From contig SLNM01000365.1 of NCBI GenBank assembly GCA_007133055.1, forward strand, positions 1-7,595: a DNA stretch of 7,595 nucleotides, given 5' to 3'. The notes below the pieces were generated by a model. The model was not told the DNA's origin. It ran no database searches and saw only the letters and a list, made by a program, of their open reading frames with translations. The DNA comes from Lentisphaeria bacterium (GTDB lineage: Bacteria; Verrucomicrobiota; Lentisphaeria; Oligosphaerales; PUNB01). Both the position numbers and the translations under genes were made by a program. How positions within the stretch are numbered: position 1 is the stretch's first letter; every line of letters starts with the position of its first letter. Positions 1 to 6,979 of the stretch are shown here, piece by piece.

Positions 1-2388
1 AAAGAGCCATTTTACCATCTACCTGAAGCTTTATCCGAAGACATCGAGCAATACGCCGATGAGGTACGCCGCTATCTGGCCGGAGACCTGGCGCCCTCGA
101 TTTTCAAGGCCCGCCGGGTGGCTCGGGGGATTTATGAGCAGCGCCAGGACAACACATTCATGGTGCGGGTGCGGGTGGCCGGCGGAACTCTTGGCTGTCG
201 CCAGGGCCGCGAGCTGGCCGCACTGGCTGAAAAACATTCGCGACAGAAGCGGTTGCACGTAACCACGCGCCAGGATGTTCAAATGCATGATGTTATGATC
301 GAGGACACGCCTGAAATCATGCGCTGTCTTTTTGCCGTCGGCTTAACCTGCAAAGGCGGCGGCGGCAACACGGTTCGCAATGTTACCGCCTGCCCCTATT
401 CGGGCGTATGTCCCGGGGAACCATTTGATGTCACCCCCTTCGCCCATCTGGTGACGGAATATCTGCTGCCTCTTACCGGCAGCTATAATCTGCCGCGGAA
501 ATACAAAATCGCCTTCAGCGGTTGTTCCGCGGATTGTTCGCTGGCTCGCTTGGCAGATTTAGGTTTCATTGCCGAAGCCAGGGACGGGCAGCCGGGTTTT
601 ATGATTTACGCCGGCGGCGGCATGGGCAGCCATTCCCGGGCGGCCGATTTACTTGAGGAATGGCTGCCGGCAACCGAGGCGGTTCGAGTCGCCGAAGCGG
701 TACGCCGCCTGTTCGATAAACTAGGAGACCGTTCCAACAAACATCGGGCCCGCCTTCGTTTTGCCGTTGAAAAAATCGGAACATCGGCATTTCGACAGCA
801 ATTTCAACAGGAATTGGAGCTTGTCCGCGATGATCTGCCGCAGTGTTCAGTGGCAGCTGAACTTCGATCGCCTTCGGAACTCAATGCCGGACCGGTGCCG
901 GAAAAAGCCGATTCAGGATCGTCTTTGGCAGTGGTTTCGCAGCATCAGGAGGGACTGGTATCGATCCCCCTGTCATTGCCGCTGGGATTTATTGACAGTG
1001 ACGACCTGAAGCGGACAGCCGACATTGCGGAGGAGTACGGACAGGGTAGGATGCTGAGGACGGCGCGGACCCAGGATTTTATTGTTCCGCATGTGAATCG
1101 CGCGTCCCTGGCTGCGCTTGAAAAAAGTTTGGGCAGCCTGAGCTTTTTCCGGGCGGTCGAGAACAATCTGTCCTCCTTCGTCGCCTGCGCAGGCGCCTCA
1201 ACCTGCCGCCTGGGGTTATGTCTGGCCCGCAACGCCGCTGATGCCTGCGCCAAAAAACTGGACAGAGAAGGGCTGCGAATGCCTGACGGGGTTAGCGTAA
1301 ATATCAGCGGCTGCCCCAATGCCTGCGGCCAGCATCCGGCGGCGCCCCTCGGTTTTTTCGGAGCTGCCCAGCGCACTGACCATGGTTTGATGCCTGCATA
1401 CCGAGTGGTTGCCGGTGCCAGGCATGATCAATCGAAGGCTCAGTTGGCATACTCGCTGGCCACCGTGCCAGCCAAGGCGTTGCCCGATTTTATAGAGCAA
1501 ATTCTGAGGGATTTTGAAGATCATCGGCAGGCCGGGGAGGATTTTTTCACTTACCTGGAACGGAGAATGGAAAATTATCTGCCCGAACTGGTTGCTCGGA
1601 TGAATCGTATTCCCACCGGTTCGGAAGCCGAGGACTACTACTGGGACTGGGGTGGCGAAGAGAGGTTTTCACTGGCCGGTCGCGGCGCCGGCGTTTTCGA
1701 GGTTGTCCAGGAAGACCTGGCTGACGCTGAACGGCGCTTGAATAGGCTTTCTGGCTCATCTGATACTGAAAGCATTTATCAAGCTCTGCTGTTGACCGCC
1801 CGCGCTCTTCTGATCGTTCGCGGCATTGATTCACGAGACGAGGATACAGTACTGCGCCAGTTCGAATCCCAATTCCTGGACACTGGACTTGTGGATGAAA
1901 AATACCGGGAACTGCTTGCTCGGGCACGAGCTTATCCGCAAGGCTGGACAGAGGGATTGACGGGGCGAAGCGAAGATGTTCGGGAACTATGGCGGAGAAT
2001 CAACTATCTCCATACCGTTTTAGATGCCAATCTTCAGTTTAATCTGCCCTCGGATTCGGAGGAGCATGAACCGCGGATGGAGCAAACAACAATGAAAAAA
2101 GCAGAGGGTGCTTTGATGCCCGCCGAAGCTGTGTCGCCAGGGCAGGGCGAAAACCTCGTATTCGATTTAAGCGGCGTTCCGTGCCCGATGAATTTTGTCA
2201 AGATAAAATTGAAACTGGAAAGCATGAACAGTGGCGAGGAACTGGAGATCATCCTCGATGACGGGGAACCGATTGAGAACGTCCCTCCCAGCTTGCGCAA
2301 TGAAGGACACGAAATATTGGCGACCGAACAAACAGGCGATGGCCAGCAATGGCGGGTAAGGGTGAGGAAGTCCGGGCCGTCTGCATAG
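1..2388 (+). CDS. Siroheme [4Fe-4S] nitrite/sulfite reductase with helical region and C-terminal TusA-like domain (5' end outside window)
   Basis: Likely reduces sulfite to sulfide (nitrite is possible) with six electrons at a siroheme-[4Fe-4S] centre in the cytoplasm. The frame is open from base 1 with family-like sequence before the first GTG (118), so the true start lies upstream; 795 codons are visible. Counting from base 1: first ferredoxin-like half about 46-115 (FMVRVRVAGG), first cluster module with C131, C137, C175 and C179, second half about 320-545 with C396, C402, C438 and C442. Basic residues matching the substrate-binding set of E. coli CysI are present: R56 or R58, R126 (TVRNV), K167 and K169 (LPRKYK). 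Residues 545-695 are predicted helical and unassigned. Residues 719-793 form a TusA/SirA-like domain with CPMN at 728-731. The next gene starts 55 bases downstream and probably uses the product. Reductase call firm; sulfite over nitrite is inferred from context and the TusA fusion. Confidence 0.88.
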   Translation, partial: KEPFYHLPEALSEDIEQYADEVRRYLAGDLAPSIFKARRVARGIYEQRQDNTFMVRVRVAGGTLGCRQGRELAALAEKHSRQKRLHVTTRQDVQMHDVMIEDTPEIMRCLFAVGLTCKGGGGNTVRNVTACPYSGVCPGEPFDVTPFAHLVTEYLLPLTGSYNLPRKYKIAFSGCSADCSLARLADLGFIAEARDGQPGFMIYAGGGMGSHSRAADLLEEWLPATEAVRVAEAVRRLFDKLGDRSNKHRARLRFAVEKIGTSAFRQQFQQELELVRDDLPQCSVAAELRSPSELNAGPVPEKADSGSSLAVVSQHQEGLVSIPLSLPLGFIDSDDLKRTADIAEEYGQGRMLRTARTQDFIVPHVNRASLAALEKSLGSLSFFRAVENNLSSFVACAGASTCRLGLCLARNAADACAKKLDREGLRMPDGVSVNISGCPNACGQHPAAPLGFFGAAQRTDHGLMPAYRVVAGARHDQSKAQLAYSLATVPAKALPDFIEQILRDFEDHRQAGEDFFTYLERRMENYLPELVARMNRIPTGSEAEDYYWDWGGEERFSLAGRGAGVFEVVQEDLADAERRLNRLSGSSDTESIYQALLLTARALLIVRGIDSRDEDTVLRQFESQFLDTGLVDEKYRELLARARAYPQGWTEGLTGRSEDVRELWRRINYLHTVLDANLQFNLPSDSEEHEPRMEQTTMKKAEGALMPAEAVSPGQGENLVFDLSGVPCPMNFVKIKLKLESMNSGEELEIILDDGEPIENVPPSLRNEGHEILATEQTGDGQQWRVRVRKSGPSA

Positions 2389-2443
2389 CGCATAATCGAC
2401 AAATGCCAACAGAAGGAAACAAAGGTGACAAAGGCGTATTTTT

Positions 2444-3694
2444 ATGCGATTCGCGACAAAATTAATTCATTCGGCCAATCCGCCCGATGCAGGCACCGGC
2501 GACACCACAACCCCGATTCATCAGACGACCGCCTATGCCTATGATTCGGCGGCTGAGCTGGAATCGGTGTTCGCCGGCAAAGCACCCGGATACGTTTACT
2601 CCCGGCTCGGCAATCCGACCCTGACTCGTCTGGAACAGAGGCTGGCCGCGATTGAAGAGGGCCAGGCCGCCCTGGTTTCCGCTTCCGGCATGGCGGCTCT
2701 GACAGCAACAATATTGACTCTCTGCCAGGCCGGCGACGAGATGGTCGCCGCCACCAGCATTTTCGGCGGAACCTATTCGTTGCTCAATCGAACCTTGAGA
2801 CGCTATCAGATCAACACTGTTTTTGTTGACCCCCTGAATTCGGAAGCCATAGATGACGCTGTCAACGAGAAAACCAAACTGGTGATCGTGGAAACCATCG
2901 GCAACCCCAAGCTGGACGTGCCGGACCTGGCCGACATTGCCGCCGTTACCCGTCGCCACCAGGTGGCGTTGTTGGTCGACAGCACCGCCACCACCCCGTG
3001 CCTGGTTCGGCCAATTGCTCTGGGGGCGGACATCGTTTTGCATTCGGCTTCAAAATACCTGAGCGGCAACGGCAGTTGCATCGGCGGAGCGATAATCGAC
3101 TCCGGCAATTTCTCATGGCCTTCCGAACGCTACGAAGAGCTCCGGAAAGAATTCGGAAAATTCGGTAAGCTTGCGTTTATGGCAGCTTTGCGCAGTTGGA
3201 TACATCGGGACATCGGCGGCTGTCTTTCACCATTCAACGCATTTCTGATTTCCTTGGGGCTGGACACACTGGCAGTGCGAGTGCGGCAGCAGTGTGAAAC
3301 CGCCCGGATACTGGCCGCCGAGCTGTGCCGCGACAAACGTATCTGCGAAGTCAATTACCCGGGACTGCCGGAGCATCCCGGACATCTGACCGCCCGGCGA
3401 CAGTTCAACCAGCAATTCGGAGCGCTGCTGACCCTGCGACTGGGCAGTAAACAGCGGGCGTTCAAGTTTCTCGACGGACTTCAGCAGATACTGCAATTGA
3501 CCAATCTCGGCGATGTCAGAACCCTGGCGATTCATCCTGCCTCCACCTTCGCCAGGGACGCTGATCCTGAAGAGAGACGACAGATGGGCATCACGGAGGA
3601 CCTGATACGTCTGTCGATCGGACTGGAAGATGCGGAGGATCTGCTGGCGGATATTGATCGGAGCCTGGCGGGAATGAGAAATGCTTTGTCGTAG
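2444..3694 (+). CDS. metY: PLP-dependent O-acetylhomoserine sulfhydrylase-like enzyme (Cys/Met metabolism family)
   Basis: A 416-residue fold-type I PLP enzyme of the Cys/Met metabolism family, expected to join sulfide to O-acetylhomoserine to give homocysteine. Visible motifs are YSRLGNPT (52-59; Y52 and R54 contact the PLP phosphate of the neighbouring subunit in relatives), SGMAA (81-85), D179 in VDST for the pyridine nitrogen, and the Schiff-base lysine K204 in SASKYLSGNG. The segment RDIGGCLSPFNAFL and the C-terminal HPAST...RLSIGLED favour the sulfhydrylase (MetY) branch over cystathionine gamma-synthase or gamma-lyase, which remain alternatives. F107 stands where many relatives have the PLP-stacking tyrosine (IFGGTY). 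The ATG at 2444 is preceded by AAAGG at 2430-2434 with 9 bases spacing. Placement right after the sulfite reductase, same strand and 55 bases away with no terminator seen between, supports co-transcription and use of its sulfide. Confidence 0.87.
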   Translation: MRFATKLIHSANPPDAGTGDTTTPIHQTTAYAYDSAAELESVFAGKAPGYVYSRLGNPTLTRLEQRLAAIEEGQAALVSASGMAALTATILTLCQAGDEMVAATSIFGGTYSLLNRTLRRYQINTVFVDPLNSEAIDDAVNEKTKLVIVETIGNPKLDVPDLADIAAVTRRHQVALLVDSTATTPCLVRPIALGADIVLHSASKYLSGNGSCIGGAIIDSGNFSWPSERYEELRKEFGKFGKLAFMAALRSWIHRDIGGCLSPFNAFLISLGLDTLAVRVRQQCETARILAAELCRDKRICEVNYPGLPEHPGHLTARRQFNQQFGALLTLRLGSKQRAFKFLDGLQQILQLTNLGDVRTLAIHPASTFARDADPEERRQMGITEDLIRLSIGLEDAEDLLADIDRSLAGMRNALS

Positions 3695-3720
3695 GTCGAC
3701 TGTCTGAGTCGACCATATTT
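3694..3720 (+). terminator. Candidate intrinsic terminator between converging genes
   Basis: GGTCGACT (3694-3701) and AGTCGACC (3707-3714) form a perfect 8-bp stem with a 5-base loop, followed by CATATTT. The stem begins at the last base of the metY-like stop codon and ends 11 bases before the hemA stop codon. The T tract is short and interrupted, and on the - strand the hairpin is not followed by a T run, so it would serve the + strand transcript best. It may be only weakly active. Confidence 0.42.
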
Positions 3721-3724
3721 CGAC

Positions 3725-4966
3725 TTACAATTCCTCCCCCTTCCCCTCAGCAGCCGCGGCTCTGGCGGTTATTTTCAGTTCTTCAATAACCGAGCGCAGC
3801 AGACGTTTTGTAAGCAGGCGACTGAATTGTTCAAGCTCCGGCTGATTCCCGGATTCATTCACCATCTGTTCTCTAATTTCCTCGGTTCTCTGTTCGAGCC
3901 GGTTGATTGCGGGCACTGCCGGCAGTTCCTTCAACCAGTTCTGATACTCGGTTATCGTTTCTGCCACTATCCGTTCGACCCGCGGGACTTCATTCTCCCG
4001 TCGAGCGACCAGGTCGTCAAATGCCGGCTGAAGTTCAGACAAGGTCCGCAGCACCACTCCCGGCTGCTCGCCCAGCTTAGGATCAATATCGGCCGGCAGC
4101 GCTAAATCATAAAGATAACGAGGCTGGGGGGTTGCTGGCTTTTCCAACATGTCAGGACGGATCACAAAGCTAGGAGCAGCAGTCGCACTGAAAACCACAT
4201 CGGCATTATTCAGCAGAGTCGCTATCTCTCCCCATTCAACCGCTTCACCCGCATGAGCGGTTGCGAGTATTTCCGCTTTTTCACGGGAACGTCCCGCGAC
4301 CAGCAAACGCGCCGGTTTTCGAGCGGCCAGATTACGGGTTATTGATTCGGCCAGTTCACCGGTTCCAATCACTAGCACTTCACGACCTTTCAGTTCGCCG
4401 AAATCTCTTGCCGCCATTTCAACCGCCACCGCGCCATAACCTACACTGCCCGCGTTCAAATCGGTTTCATGCCGCACCCGTTTGCCGCAGCGAAAAGCCC
4501 GGTGGAAACAAGCGTTGGTGAAAAAACCATTGGTCCCCGCTTCACAAGCCAAACGATAAGCCTGTTTAACCTGGCCGAGAATTTCATTTTCACCCAGCAT
4601 CACCGAGCGCAATCCGGACGCCACCTGAAAAAGATGGCGCACAGCTTCCGTCCCACGCTTAAGATAAGAGCTTGAGCCGGGCAGGCTGTTTACTACGGTT
4701 GCTCTTTTGATCAGCTCCCGAATTCGTTTGCCGTACGCAGACGGACAGCCCTCAAAATAAAGTTCAAACCGATTGCATGTACAGAGCAGAACGCATTCCC
4801 GCAGACCGTCGATTTTTTGGGTCTCCCGCAAAAACCGTTTAATCCCGGATTCCGAAAGCCAGAGGGCGGCCCGGAACTCAGGGGGAGTGTTCTCATGGTT
4901 GTAGGATAGGCAGTTCAATTTGCAGTCGAATTTACTTAAAGATGCGCCAGCCAGGACAGCCTTCAT
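3725..4966 (-). CDS. hemA: Glutamyl-tRNA reductase
   Basis: First enzyme of the C5 pathway: NADPH-dependent reduction of glutamyl-tRNA(Glu) to glutamate-1-semialdehyde, the substrate of HemL. With the start at 4966 it has 413 residues, normal for the family. The catalytic cysteine is C64 in CTCNRFELY. The family signature follows at about 115-138, ending GENEILGQVK, then the NADPH-binding Rossmann segment with GTGELAES, and a helical C-terminal dimerisation region. Departures from consensus are GLRSVMLGE for GLDSMVLGE and LPADID for the usual VPRDID. An in-frame ATG at 5038 would add 24 residues with no family character lying over the upstream gene, so 4966 is preferred. The junction TGA-C-ATG leaves one base after the nucleotidyltransferase and no good ribosome site is seen, so translation is probably coupled. 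Confidence 0.93.
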   Translation of the reverse strand: MKAVLAGASLSKFDCKLNCLSYNHENTPPEFRAALWLSESGIKRFLRETQKIDGLRECVLLCTCNRFELYFEGCPSAYGKRIRELIKRATVVNSLPGSSSYLKRGTEAVRHLFQVASGLRSVMLGENEILGQVKQAYRLACEAGTNGFFTNACFHRAFRCGKRVRHETDLNAGSVGYGAVAVEMAARDFGELKGREVLVIGTGELAESITRNLAARKPARLLVAGRSREKAEILATAHAGEAVEWGEIATLLNNADVVFSATAAPSFVIRPDMLEKPATPQPRYLYDLALPADIDPKLGEQPGVVLRTLSELQPAFDDLVARRENEVPRVERIVAETITEYQNWLKELPAVPAINRLEQRTEEIREQMVNESGNQPELEQFSRLLTKRLLRSVIEELKITARAAAAEGKGEEL

Positions 4967-4967
4967 G

Positions 4968-5417
4968 TCAGGGAAGGTGTTCGAGGTCTTCCAAATCCTT
5001 ATGACGGCCACAGGCTTTCTTGTTGGACTTGAGGTCATCCAGAGAAATGAGATTCACCTGAATTCCCGCGAGATCCACACGGTTCCGACGCGCAAAACAC
5101 TCGTCGAAATCCACACCGGAAATATCGGTCTGGATTTCCAGGCGCATCGGCGGCACCCCCATGCGTATGATCTTTCCTTTCTCCAGAAAAAGCTCCGGTT
5201 TTAGTGCCGCCGTTCGCATTCCGAACCGTTCAAGCGCCTTTACCGTCTTTCGGGCGTTCTGATGGCTGACTGCAATCCACACATCCATATCAGCCGTTGC
5301 TCTGGGATAGCCGTAATATCCAACGGCATACCCTCCAATCAGAAGATAGCTGACGCCTTCATCTTCCAGCAACTTCAAGAAGTCTTTGAAATCCCGGGGG
5401 ATTATTTCGATAGCCAT
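4968..5417 (-). CDS. Minimal nucleotidyltransferase (MNT/DUF6036-like)
   Basis: A 149-residue single-domain protein of the DNA polymerase beta-type nucleotidyltransferase superfamily. The N-terminal helix (DFKDFLKLLEDEGV) leads into IGGYAVGYYGYPRATADMDVW: G28-G29 and the metal-binding pair D43 and D45 give the GG...DxD signature. E94 in RLEIQTD is the likely third carboxylate. The C-terminal segment LDDLKSNKKACGRHKDLEDL is typical of this family. Relatives occur in toxin-antitoxin and abortive-infection-like pairs or as orphan cassettes; the substrate is unknown. The ATG at 5417 has a weak AGG six to seven bases upstream; a TTG at 5441 would add eight residues. The gene overlaps the preceding small gene by 59 bases in another frame and ends one base before hemA. 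Family firm, role unknown. Confidence 0.82.
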   Translation of the reverse strand: MAIEIIPRDFKDFLKLLEDEGVSYLLIGGYAVGYYGYPRATADMDVWIAVSHQNARKTVKALERFGMRTAALKPELFLEKGKIIRMGVPPMRLEIQTDISGVDFDECFARRNRVDLAGIQVNLISLDDLKSNKKACGRHKDLEDLEHLP

Positions 5418-5562
5418 ATACTGCCTGTCGGTTGAGTTCAATCGCTTTCAGGCGTTCCAGCGGCGGCTGAGACCACCAGTACTGATCCTCGTCATTCCGG
5501 TCCAAGTCAGTCACCGTCATCACGGTTCGATCCACTCGCAATTCTACAGCATCGGTTTTCAT
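5359..5562 (-). CDS. Small protein paired with the nucleotidyltransferase, function unknown
   Basis: A 67-residue charged, soluble protein from the ATG at 5562. It resembles, by recall, a recurrent type of small protein found just upstream of nucleotidyltransferases of this kind: a middle part like DDxxYWxxxPxxERLxAxE (here NDEDQYWWSQPPLERLKAIE) and an ending like YGY...FQRLLEVA. No domain name can be given. It may be a partner or antitoxin-like protein of the nucleotidyltransferase, but this is inference from position. The frame stays open upstream to a TTG at 5670, but that extension runs through the 23-bp tandem repeat and is not protein-like. An ATG at 5520 is an alternative start giving 53 residues. 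No clear ribosome site is visible at either ATG. Its last 59 bases overlap the nucleotidyltransferase start. Confidence 0.66.
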   Translation of the reverse strand: MKTDAVELRVDRTVMTVTDLDRNDEDQYWWSQPPLERLKAIELNRQAVYGYRNNPPGFQRLLEVAGR

Positions 5563-5590
5563 ACGGCAATGACAAACTTTTCGCCAATTT

Positions 5591-5636
5591 TTCCACGGAT
5601 TCAGATTTCTTGGTTCCACGGATTCAGATTTCTTGG
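5591..5636. repeat. Perfect 23-bp tandem duplication
   Basis: Two identical, directly abutting 23-base units, 5591-5613 and 5614-5636, each beginning TTCCACGG and ending TTTCTTGG on the + strand. They lie in the gap between hemL and the small gene, just downstream of a predicted - strand promoter, so they would form the start of the transcript leader. With no spacer and only two copies this is not a CRISPR array. It may be a recent slippage duplication or a doubled regulatory site. Confidence 0.9.
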
Positions 5637-5642
5637 TTGAAC

Positions 5643-5670
5643 AGTATATAACGCTTTCGCGAATTTTCAA
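5643..5670 (-). promoter_or_regulatory. Predicted sigma70-type promoter for the small protein-nucleotidyltransferase-hemA unit
   Basis: On the - strand TTGAAA (5670-5665) and TATACT (5648-5643) are separated by 16 bases, a good -35/-10 pair. The spacer holds the 8-bp palindrome TTCGCGAA (5656-5663), a possible operator. The expected transcription start near 5636 coincides with the first base, in transcript sense, of the 23-bp tandem repeat. The -35 box starts 11 bases after the hemL stop codon, so hemA could be expressed independently of hemL. Sequence match only. Confidence 0.5.
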
Positions 5671-5680
5671 TCAACTATGT

Positions 5681-6979
5681 TCAAGCAATTACCTCGAAAG
5701 CTGCTTCAATGGTTCTGTCAGTCTCTTTTTCGCTATGGGCCGTCGAAATGAACATTGCCTCGAACTGAGCCGGCGGCAGATAGAACCCCCGATTCATCAT
5801 AGCGCCATGCCAGGCGGCGAACCGGTTTTTATCGACTCCCCGCGCTTCGCCCAGACCGGTCACTCGTTCCGGGCCATGGAAGAAAGTCAGCATGGAAGCA
5901 GTCTGATTGCAGCATCCAGGCAAGCCAGCTTCGTTTAACGCCGCGCGCAAACCTTCGGCCAGCCTTTTTCCCAATACCTCCAGTCGCGGATAGGGATTAG
6001 TCTCCTCCAGCTCGCGCAAGGTGGCCAGCCCGGCCGCGCAGGCCAGGGGATTGCCGGACAAGGTGCCCGCCTGATAGACCGGCCCGACGGGTGCCAGCTC
6101 GCGCATCAGGTCGCGACCGCCGCCCAAGCCGCCAACCGGCAGGCCGCCGCCGATAATCTTGCCCAGAATCGTCAGGTCCGGCCGCACCCCGAACCGCTCG
6201 ACCGCCCCCCCCAAAGCGATGCGGAACCCGGTGATCACCTCGTCGAACACCAGCAGAGCGCCGTGCTTGTCGCACAATCGCCGCAGCCCTGGAAGGAATT
6301 CGGAGCTGGGGGGAACCACCCCCATGTTACCGGCCACCGGCTCGACCACAACGCAGGCGACCGCCGGCTCAGCCGCCCGGAAGCAGGCCTCCACCGAGGT
6401 CAGGTCGTTATACTCGGCGAGCAGGGTGTCCGCCGCCACCGCGGCCGCCACCCCGGGACTGGAGGGCGTGCCGAAAGTCAGAGCGCCAGACCCGGCCTCG
6501 ACCAGAAAACTGTCGGCATGCCCATGATAGCCACCGCGAAATTTAATGATAGGCGACCGGCCGGTCACGGCGCGAGCCAGGCGCACCGCCGCCATCGCCG
6601 CCTCGGTTCCCGAATTGACCAGGCGCACCTGCTGCAAATGCGGCATGTTGCGGGCAATCGTCTCCGCCAGCTCGGCCTCGGCCGTATGACAGGCGCCAAA
6701 CGACAGGCCGCGCCCCGCCGCCTGGCGAACCGCCTCGACCACCCGCGGATGCGCATGGCCAAGAATAAGCGGCCCCCAACTGCCCAGATAGTCGAGATAG
6801 CGATTGCCGTCGGCATCAAATACCGCACTGCCCTGGCCCGACTCGACGAACACCGGCCGGCCGCCGACTGCGGCAAAGGCGCGCACCGGCGAACTGACGC
6901 CGCCGGGCATAACCCGGCAGGCGCGTTCGTACAGTTCCCCGCTCCGTGTCGTATCAAGCCTGGGTGAATCAGATTCCAT
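5681..6979 (-). CDS. hemL: Glutamate-1-semialdehyde 2,1-aminomutase
   Basis: Second enzyme of the C5 pathway: PLP-dependent conversion of glutamate-1-semialdehyde to 5-aminolevulinate, the precursor of heme, siroheme and cobalamin. It has 432 residues, the usual length. Motifs in order: MPGGVSSPVRAF near the N-terminus, VNSGTEAAMAAVRLAR (phosphate-binding SGT at 123-125), FRGGYHGHAD, FDEVITGFR (D246), and ILGKIIGGGLPVGG with the Schiff-base lysine K274. The stretch GGLGGGRDLM is a slight variant of the usual GAYGGRREIM type. The ATG at 6979 overlaps the TGA of the upstream DUF4143 gene by one base (TGATG), with no convincing ribosome site, so coupled translation is likely. Hand counts give 44 of 60 G+C at 6061-6120 and at 6841-6900, but only 28 of 60 at 5701-5760, an abrupt shift inside the gene. 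Confidence 0.96.
   Translation of the reverse strand: MESDSPRLDTTRSGELYERACRVMPGGVSSPVRAFAAVGGRPVFVESGQGSAVFDADGNRYLDYLGSWGPLILGHAHPRVVEAVRQAAGRGLSFGACHTAEAELAETIARNMPHLQQVRLVNSGTEAAMAAVRLARAVTGRSPIIKFRGGYHGHADSFLVEAGSGALTFGTPSSPGVAAAVAADTLLAEYNDLTSVEACFRAAEPAVACVVVEPVAGNMGVVPPSSEFLPGLRRLCDKHGALLVFDEVITGFRIALGGAVERFGVRPDLTILGKIIGGGLPVGGLGGGRDLMRELAPVGPVYQAGTLSGNPLACAAGLATLRELEETNPYPRLEVLGKRLAEGLRAALNEAGLPGCCNQTASMLTFFHGPERVTGLGEARGVDKNRFAAWHGAMMNRGFYLPPAQFEAMFISTAHSEKETDRTIEAAFEVIA

Noticed and set aside
118..2388. GTG at 118 as the start of the sulfite reductase
   Set aside because: The frame is open to base 1 and the upstream residues look like the family's N-terminus, so the gene is truncated by the window and does not start at 118.
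2389..2443. Riboswitch or promoter between the reductase and the metY-like gene
   Set aside because: Only 55 bases, with no convincing stem structure or -35/-10 pair; read-through from the reductase is simpler.
2462..3043. 193-codon - strand open frame opposite the metY-like gene
   Set aside because: Shadow of a well-supported PLP enzyme; no motif or ribosome site.
4964..5038. ATG at 5038 as the hemA start
   Set aside because: The extra 24 residues have no HemA character and lie over the nucleotidyltransferase; the ATG at 4966, one base after that gene's stop, fits better.
5591..5636. CRISPR-like repeats
   Set aside because: Only two copies that abut directly with no spacer.
5563..5670. 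TTG at 5670 as the start of the small gene
   Set aside because: It would lie on the predicted -35 box and read through the tandem repeat, giving sequence unlike the rest of the protein.
6263..6967. 234-codon + strand open frame opposite hemL
   Set aside because: Antisense shadow in GC-rich sequence; its protein is Arg/His/Pro-rich with no recognisable domain, while the opposite strand encodes a clear HemL.
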